Shown in pieces: positions 58,200 through 64,000 of a DNA stretch of 64,000 nucleotides (the first letter of the stretch is position 1; each line of letters begins with the position of its first letter). Made by a program: the position numbers and the translations under genes. The stretch covers positions 62,001 to 126,000 of the forward strand of contig RWJK01000862.1 in the NCBI GenBank assembly GCA_004335835.1, written 5' to 3'. Under the pieces are notes generated by a model. It saw only the letters and a list, made by a program, of their open reading frames with translations. It did no database searches and was not told the DNA's origin. Origin of the DNA: Scenedesmus sp. ARA3. Lineage: Eukaryota > Chlorophyta > Chlorophyceae > Sphaeropleales > Scenedesmaceae.

Positions 58200-61198
58200 A
58201 TGGGCTCCAAGGGCAAGCCAGAGTGGCGCTTCTACCTGTCATGCGATGTGGACCTGCAGGCAAGCACAGCAGCACTAGCAGCAGCAGCGTAACTTGCGCT
58301 ACAGCTCACGCTAATATCACACACTCAGCCTGCACAACAGCAGCCGTATGTTGTTGCCTTGCCCTCCAGCAGCGCTACCTCCTGCAAGCAAACCAGTTGT
58401 AAGGAGTGCCCTTCTCTGTGCCACATTTGTGCTGTCCATGCGGTGTGTATTGCACCACCCCGCAGGTCAAAGTGCGGGTATGCAGCCTGTACGGCTGCCT
58501 GCCTGGCGTGCGGCGCAAGCACGACTTGCAGGAAGCAGCGCAGCCCACCGCAGCCTTTGCAGTAGCGCAGCTAGTAGCAGGGGGTGAGGTGCTGGGCCTA
58601 GAGGCCAAGACCACGTATGCAGAGACCATGCTTGAGGGCTGCAACTGGTCGGAGTGGCTGACGTTCTGCGTCAAGGTAGGGACAGTTGCTGCAGTGTGCA
58701 AGCAGGCAGGCAAGCAAGCAGGCAGGCATCACCCGCAGTGTGTAGCCTGCCAGCAGATGCATGACCGCTTCTGACAGTGCAGGGTGTTGTTTCTGTACCT
58801 GCTTCTCTCCCTCTCTTGCTCTCTGATTGCTGCTGGTAAGGAGCGCCACATGCACATGCAGCGCGCACACACCACTGGCTGACCCACTCTCCGCATGTTG
58901 CCGCTGTATGTTATCTCTATCTGTATCTGTACCTGTTCCTGTAGCTCTCCCTGGCTGCAGTACCGCGACCTGCCGCCGAATGCGTACCTGTGCCTGTCGC
59001 TGTACGAGCTGCCTTTGACAGAACCAACACTGCTCCTCCCAAACACTGCTCATGTGGTCTTGGAGTGCATTTATCAGAATGAGTAATAATCACATCCGGG
59101 TGCCTGTACCGTGCCTGGCTGCAGTACCGCGACCTGCCGCCGGATGCCTACCTGTGCTTGTCGCTGTACAAGCTGTGTGATCTATCTGCATCTGTATTTG
59201 TATCGGCATCTGCACCTGTGCCTGGCTGCAGTACCGTGACCTGCCGCCGGATGCCTACCTGTGCCTGTCGCTGTACGAGCTGTGTGAGGGCCGGGCCATG
59301 GCCCTGGTGGGCTGCAGCAGCATGCCGCTCTTCAGCAAGAAGGGACGGCTCAAGACAGGCCAGCAGCGCCTGCAGGTGTGCAGCAGCAGCAGCAGCAGCA
59401 GCACCAGCACCAGCACCAGCACCCGCACCGGCAGTGCAAAGGCAACAGTGCAAAGACAACACAGTGCAACGGCTACTGCTGAGGCACCCTTGCAGGAGCG
59501 GCAGCTGCAGCGCCTGAGCCTGTCTGTGCTGCTATCAGCTAGCGTTTGCAGTGCCTCGCCCTCACAGCAAAGCTCAGCTGCAGCATGCACACTGCTGTTC
59601 GTTCAGGTTGGCTGCAGCATGCAGCTGTTTGCGCCATGGACCACCTGCCTTCGCTGAGCTCCCTGCGAAATGCAATCCTGCTGTTGGCGCAGGTGTGGGA
59701 GGGCGCTGCGCTGGACCCCTCCCAGCCTCAGCTGCTGCTAGGCAAGCCTTCCCTCAGCCAACGCAGCCAGGTGGGCAGAAGCAGCACGGCACACAAGCAA
59801 CGGCAGGCTTGGAGTACATTTGCAACTCCATCTGTATTGTACTGCCGCAACCCTGCCAGCCACCCTCTTGAAAGACATCACAGGCATCAAGGGGAGGTGC
59901 ATCAAGGGGAGGTGCATCAAGGGGAGGTGCATCAAGGGGAGGTGCATCAAGGGGAGGTGCATCAAGGGGAGGTGCATCAAGGGGAGGTGCATCAAGGGGA
60001 GGTGCATCAAGGGGAGGTGCTGTGCCCCATCTCAATCGACAGCTAAGCTTATAGGTCCACTTGAAGCTGTGCCAACGTGCCAGGTTGTCATGCCGACTGA
60101 CGAAGGAACTGCATGCTGGGCGCCTCACAACCACTGTGTTGCGCTGTGCTGAGCTGTGCACTGCTGCTGCTGCTGCTGCTGCGCTGCTGCTGGTGCCAGG
60201 TGGGCCACCTGGAGCACCTGGTGAAGCTGTACAGCAGGGGAGACGTGCCGCGCTGCGACTGGCTGGACATGCTGGCATTTAAGGTAACTGCGGTAGCAGC
60301 AGCAGCTGAAGCAGCAGCGGCAGCAGCAGCAGCAGTACCTGGTGGCATAGCTGCACATGCACTTGCTGCATCAGCAACCACGGCAGCTAGGGTCAGATTT
60401 TTTGAGCAGGGGTGCATCCACCTGCTGCTGGCCCGCATGCATGGGGATGTTGTCAAAGGTACTTTGGAGCCTGCAGGGCAAGTTTCAAAAATTTACGAAC
60501 AGAAGCGCTAGCCTGGCATAAGGGCTGGCGATGCGCACTCCGAATGTTAAGACACAGCCGTTTTCGCCAGCATGCAGGGCAGCATATGGCTGGCGTCAGT
60601 CACTCCTCAGCATATTGTGTGTGCTTCTCCTCATGCGCTTTAATGCTGTTCAGTGCTGTCACTGAGCCTTTTGTGGCTGCTGCTGCGGGGCCACTTGCAG
60701 GAGGTGCAGCGCATGCGGTCAGCAGAGCTGCAGGAGGGAGTGCAGCAGCAGGTGCTGCTGCTGTCGCTTGAGCTGCCAGTCTTTCCCCATGCGGTGCTGT
60801 ACCAGCAGCCGCTGTCTGCAGCAGCAGTCGTGGCACAAGGGCCTGGTGTCGCTGTTGCCTCTGCTGCTGCTGCTGCCACTGGGCAGGGGCCGTGGGGCCC
60901 CGGCAGTGGCAGCGACATCATCCGCATTCACGACCCTGAGGTAGGGACGCGTGCTCAGCCTCAACACACACTAGCAGCAGCAGCAGCAGCAGCAGCAGCA
61001 CAGCAGCAGTGTTGCGTGGCCAGCGCTGCTGATGGTCCCAACATGTGTATTGGTCACCCTGCTCTCCTGGCACACTACAGCGCAAGTGCACACATCGTTG
61101 CCGCCTTTGCTGCTGCTGCTGCTGCTGCTGGGAGGACCCTGCCGAGCTCAAGGCAGCCAAGCCCAACATCACACATCTACCCCTGGCACACGGCTCTG

Positions 61199-61250
<52 letters not shown>

Positions 61251-61332
61251 TGGGCTGGGAGAACCCTGTGGAGCTCAAGGCAGCCAAGCTGGCGCGCAGC
61301 ACCACACAGCTATGCTCGGCACATAACTCTGC

Positions 61333-61365
<33 letters not shown>

Positions 61366-61807
61366 TGGGCTGGGAGAACCCTGCGGAGCTCAAGGCGGCC
61401 AAGCTGGCACGCAGCGTCACGCGCGGCGTGATTGACAGGGAGCTCAAGCCCAACAGCGAGGAGAGGCGCCGCATCGCTGCTGTGCTGCGGCTGCCGCCCA
61501 ACAAGCCGCTGCAGGCGGAGGCCAAGGCGCTGCTGTGGCGCTTCAGGTTTGTTTGTTGGTTGGTGTTTTGTTGCATCTGTTTAGTTGCAACTGGCAGTGC
61601 AGCAGGGCAAACAGTACATGCGGAGGCCAAGGCGCTGCTGTGACGCTTCAGGTGTGGGTGTTGGCGGCTGTTTTAATGACGCGGTGTGGTTGTCCTCCGG
61701 TTGCAATAATGGCAGTGCAAAAGGCAGCTGAGAGGACTGGCGGAGGCATGCTTTTTTCGTTGCATAGCATGCGTGCACTTCTTGTGCACATTGAATGTTG
61801 ATTTTGC

Positions 61808-61840
<33 letters not shown>

Positions 61841-64000
61841 TACTGTCTGCTGCTGTCTGCTGCTGCGTGCTGCCAGGTTCTCCCTGGTGAGCGAGAAGCG
61901 TGCGCTGACCAAGTTCCTCAAGTGCGTGGACTGGAGCGACGCACAGGAGGCGCAGCAGGTGCGCAGCTGCTACACAGATATGTGGCTGCTGTGTATTTGC
62001 ATACATGCAGCGCTGCCTCTGCTGAACTTGTTTGCCTGCCTGCTGCCAGGGCCAACAAAACTCGATGCGCAGCACCCTATTCTGGTTCCTCTGTTGGCAG
62101 CCGTCAGTTGACTTGCTCTTGACTGCCATCTTCAGCTACATGCTCACTGCAAATGTGCTGCCGCCGCCGCCGCTGCCGCCAGGCCTTCGAGCTGATGCAG
62201 CAGTGGGCGCCCATTGAGGTGGCTGATGCACTGGAGCTGCTGTCACCCGACTTCAAGAATGACGAGGTCCGCGCCCATGCAGTGGCCACGCTGCAGGCCA
62301 AGGAGGATGACGAGCTGCTGTACTACCTGCTGCAGGTGTGTGGTTTTGAATATCAGGTTGCAGGCTGCTGTTGTGTTGCGCCTGCTTGGTGTGTGTGCTG
62401 CAGGTTATACTTTTACGCTGCAACAGCGTTAAGCAGGCTGCCTTGTGCCAGCATGCACATGACTGCATACGTGTGTGTGCAGGTTTATGTGCATTGGGCT
62501 GGCGTGTCTGCGGTGGGCTTGAAGACTCCGTGGGTTCGCAGTGGGGTGCAGTTTGTCGCAGGCAGCTTGGGCGCGAGTGGCCCTGTTCACCAGCCGGGCT
62601 GGTGGTGCTGCAGCGCAGAGTTTCCCACCAAGCGCGCTGATTAACATTGCCTGTGCACGGCTCTGCTGCTGCTGCTGCTGCTGGTGCTGCAGCTGGTGCA
62701 GGCGCTGCGCTTTGAGGCGTTTGATGACAGCAGGCTGGCGCGCTTTCTGGTGGCGCGCGCAGCAGCCAACCCCGCCTTTGCCATCTTCCTGCACTGGTGA
62801 GGCTAGCAGCAGCAGCAGCAGCAGCAGGAGCAGCAGGCTGCTTATTGCGCTGCCACCACGGCTGTGCCTGCTGCTGCCACCTGGTGCCACCTGACTGTAA
62901 GTACCCCACGTGGGTGGCTGGCTGCAAGTGCCTGTTCACGCAGTGGAAGGACCCGAGTTTGCCGGGCACATGTGCTGCGTGGACCTCTCAGTCCTGCATC
63001 ATCCACTGTACCTCGCAAATGTCGCGCCGCAGGTACCTGTTCACCGAGTGGGAGGACCCGGAGTTTGGCGGGCGCGCCTCCGCTGTACACAGCGGGCTGG
63101 TCAACGCGCTGGCTGGTGCCGGGCGCGTGGGCGAGGCTGTGTGGCTGGCCATACGGCGCCAGACCGACATGATGAGCCAGCTGGCCTACATCAGCAAGGA
63201 GCTCAAGGTCAGTTGTTGACAGTGGGATTGCGTTTTGCATATGACGTTTTGCAGCGAAGTGGTCGTTGTGGGTTGTGTGTGACTGAAGATGGGTCTCTAT
63301 GCCTGGTCTAGTGAGAGCACATGCGCCCGACCCGCACGATGAGCCAGCTGGCCTACACCAGCACGGAGCTCAAGGTGGGCTGGCGGTGGGCTGGGTGCGA
63401 GGTTATGTTGTGGTTTAAATTCAGGATCATTATGCGGTTGTTGTTGCTGCGCAGTGCATGTGGTTCAGTTGCGCACAGGGCACTGCAAACAACATGGCAT
63501 GCTGTGCATGTTCTGCCAGCTAACCTGGTCGTGCAGATTGAGGCTGGCTGGCATGCTGGCCGTCATATTTATACAAGCACCCTCTGTGTCTGAAACTGAG
63601 CACGCTGAACCTACGTGCGGATATAAACACCGCTGCTGCCGCTGTATCATGCTCGCTGTCAACACTCACTTAATGCGCGCCACATCTGCAGATGTCGCGC
63701 TTCAAGGCCACGCGTGCCACGGAGCGCATGCGCGAGATGGTGGCGGAGAGTGGCCCCTGCAGCGAGCTGGCCGCGCTGCGCGTGCCGCTGCCGCTGCAGC
63801 CGTCGACGCTGCTGGAGGGCCTGCTGCCACAGGTGTGCAGGGTTTGTTGATGGCTGGAAAATGGCTTGTATTGGTATGCTGTTTTAGTGCCGCTGCCGCT
63901 GCAGCCCTCCAAGCTGCTGGAGGGCCTGCTGACACATGTGTGTGTGTCAATTGTGTTGTTTGTAGTGTGCCTGCGCTTTAGGCTTTGGTTTTTACTAGTG
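58200..64000 (+). CDS. VPS34: Class III phosphatidylinositol 3-kinase VPS34, 5' part of gene (truncated by window end)
   Basis: Makes PI3P for autophagy and endosomal/vacuolar traffic. Twelve phase-consistent exons are visible: 58200-58259, 58466-58675, 59232-59375, 59693-59770, 60200-60283, 60701-60940, 61365-61546, 61877-61958, 62183-62335, 62693-62796, 63033-63207 and 63692-63832, giving 551 residues before the window ends in an intron. The C2 domain comes first (WRFYLSCDVDLQ, VCSLYGCLPG, GCNWSEWLTF, YRDLPPDAYLCLSLYEL). The helical PIK domain follows (WENPAELKAAKLARS, FSLVSEKRALTKFLKCVDW, QQWAPIEVADALELLS, LLYYLLQ, LVQALRFEAFDD, YLFTEWED). The lipid-kinase domain must lie beyond 64000. The first intron has a GC donor (CAG followed by GCAAGC). 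Many introns carry exon-edge copies. Confidence 0.9.
58948..59185 (+). repeat. Two decoy acceptor-side copies of VPS34 exon 59232
   Basis: CTGGCTGCAGTACCGCGACC...GCCTGTCGCTGTACGAGCTG occurs at about 58953, 59114 and 59222. The first decoy diverges at CCTTTGACAG, the second at GTGATCTATC. The third continues GAGGGCCGGGCC. The leader CTGTATCTGT.CCTGT is copied too. Confidence 0.9.
59885..60019 (+). repeat. 15-bp minisatellite, nine perfect copies
   Basis: CATCAAGGGGAGGTG repeated nine times without a mismatch, in the VPS34 intron between exons 59693-59770 and 60200-60283. It is open in all forward frames (HQGEV or IKGRC) and would add five residues per unit if retained. Confidence 0.95.
61112..61310 (+). 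repeat. Two decoy acceptor-side copies of VPS34 exon 61365, with CTG tracts
   Basis: Each unit starts with a CTG run, then GGGAG.ACCCTG..GAGCTCAAGGC.GCCAAGC. Decoys start near 61131 and 61245. The real exon starts at 61365 and alone continues through CTGGCACGCAGCGTCACGCG. Unit spacing is about 115-120 bp. Confidence 0.9.
61613..61660 (+). repeat. Decoy donor-side copy of VPS34 exon 61365-61546, with a stop
   Basis: GCGGAGGCCAAGGCGCTGCT repeats 61516-61535 about 105 bp downstream, followed by GTGACGCTTCAGGTGTG instead of GTGGCGCTTCAGGTTTG. The Trp codon TGG has become TGA, so inclusion of the decoy would terminate translation. Confidence 0.9.
62925..62990 (+). repeat. Decoy acceptor-side copy of VPS34 exon 63033
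   Basis: CAAGTGCCTGTTCACGCAGTGGAAGGACCCGAGTTTGCCGGGC resembles the exon start CAGGTACCTGTTCACCGAGTGGGAGGACCCGGAGTTTGGCGGGC. The acceptor AG has become AAG/TG and a base is missing, so the copy is defective. Confidence 0.8.
63325..63382 (+). repeat. Decoy donor-side copy of VPS34 exon 63033-63207
   Basis: CGATGAGCCAGCTGGCCTAC...GAGCTCAAGGTGGGC repeats 63169-63212, with an intact donor, about 170 bp downstream. Confidence 0.85.
63886..63945 (+). repeat. Decoy donor-side copy of VPS34 exon 63692-63832
   Basis: GTGCCGCTGCCGCTGCAGCC through GCTGGAGGGCCTGCTG repeats 63783-63828. The end reads ACACATGTGTG instead of CCACAGGTGTG, weakening the donor. Confidence 0.85.

Noticed and set aside
59885..60019. 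CRISPR-like array
   Set aside because: The repeats are contiguous with no spacers, in a eukaryotic intron. It is a minisatellite.

Overview
The window is nuclear DNA of a green alga. Core Chlorophyta is likely, and the very heavy CAG/CTG triplet load with Gln/Ala-rich proteins suggests a Sphaeropleales-type genome; the genus is a guess. Genes are split into many short exons with GT-AG introns, proteins resemble plant and eukaryotic families, and there are no operons, rRNAs or recognisable transposase genes. All coding calls below were built by hand by joining exons whose splice phases agree. A single unresolved base (N) lies in a C-run at 21344.

Layout. (+) ~710-5170: 3' part of a bromodomain plus CW zinc-finger chromatin protein. 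(-) 9776-6608: J1-crystallin/ADP-ribosylglycohydrolase-like protein. (+) ~10614-16841: DEG9-type serine protease. (+) 17409-20217: small secreted Cys-containing protein. (-) 24068-21810: conserved-looking protein of unknown function. (+) 24480-31034: plant ARID4-like ARID/PHD protein. (-) 34281-33427: small Ala/Lys-rich protein with a signal peptide. (-) 45868-35673: very large JmjN/JmjC/C5HC2 (KDM5-like) protein whose iron ligands are largely missing. (-) 49210-47050: GT90 (CAP10-like) glycosyltransferase. (-) 51921-49534: protein with five IQ motifs. (-) 57826-53308: DDX5/DBP2-type DEAD-box helicase. (+) 58200 to the window end: VPS34 class III PI3-kinase, cut before its kinase domain. Three of the genes are chromatin readers or modifiers, and two pairs are divergent across about 0.4 kb (unknown/ARID4-like; helicase/VPS34).

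The most striking pattern is not a gene. Most introns of the plus-strand genes carry one to six imperfect, same-strand copies of the adjoining exon edge together with its splice site. Copies of an exon start (acceptor plus first codons) lie upstream of the real exon. Copies of an exon end (last codons plus donor) lie downstream of it. Only the copy continuous with the full exon keeps phase with its neighbours; several decoys carry frameshifts, stops or dead splice sites. The four large minus-strand genes between 35 and 58 kb show almost none of this. A second pattern is strand-asymmetric triplet repeats: on the coding strand, exons carry CAG/GCA (poly-Gln/Ala), while introns carry CTG runs that lead straight into the CAG acceptor.
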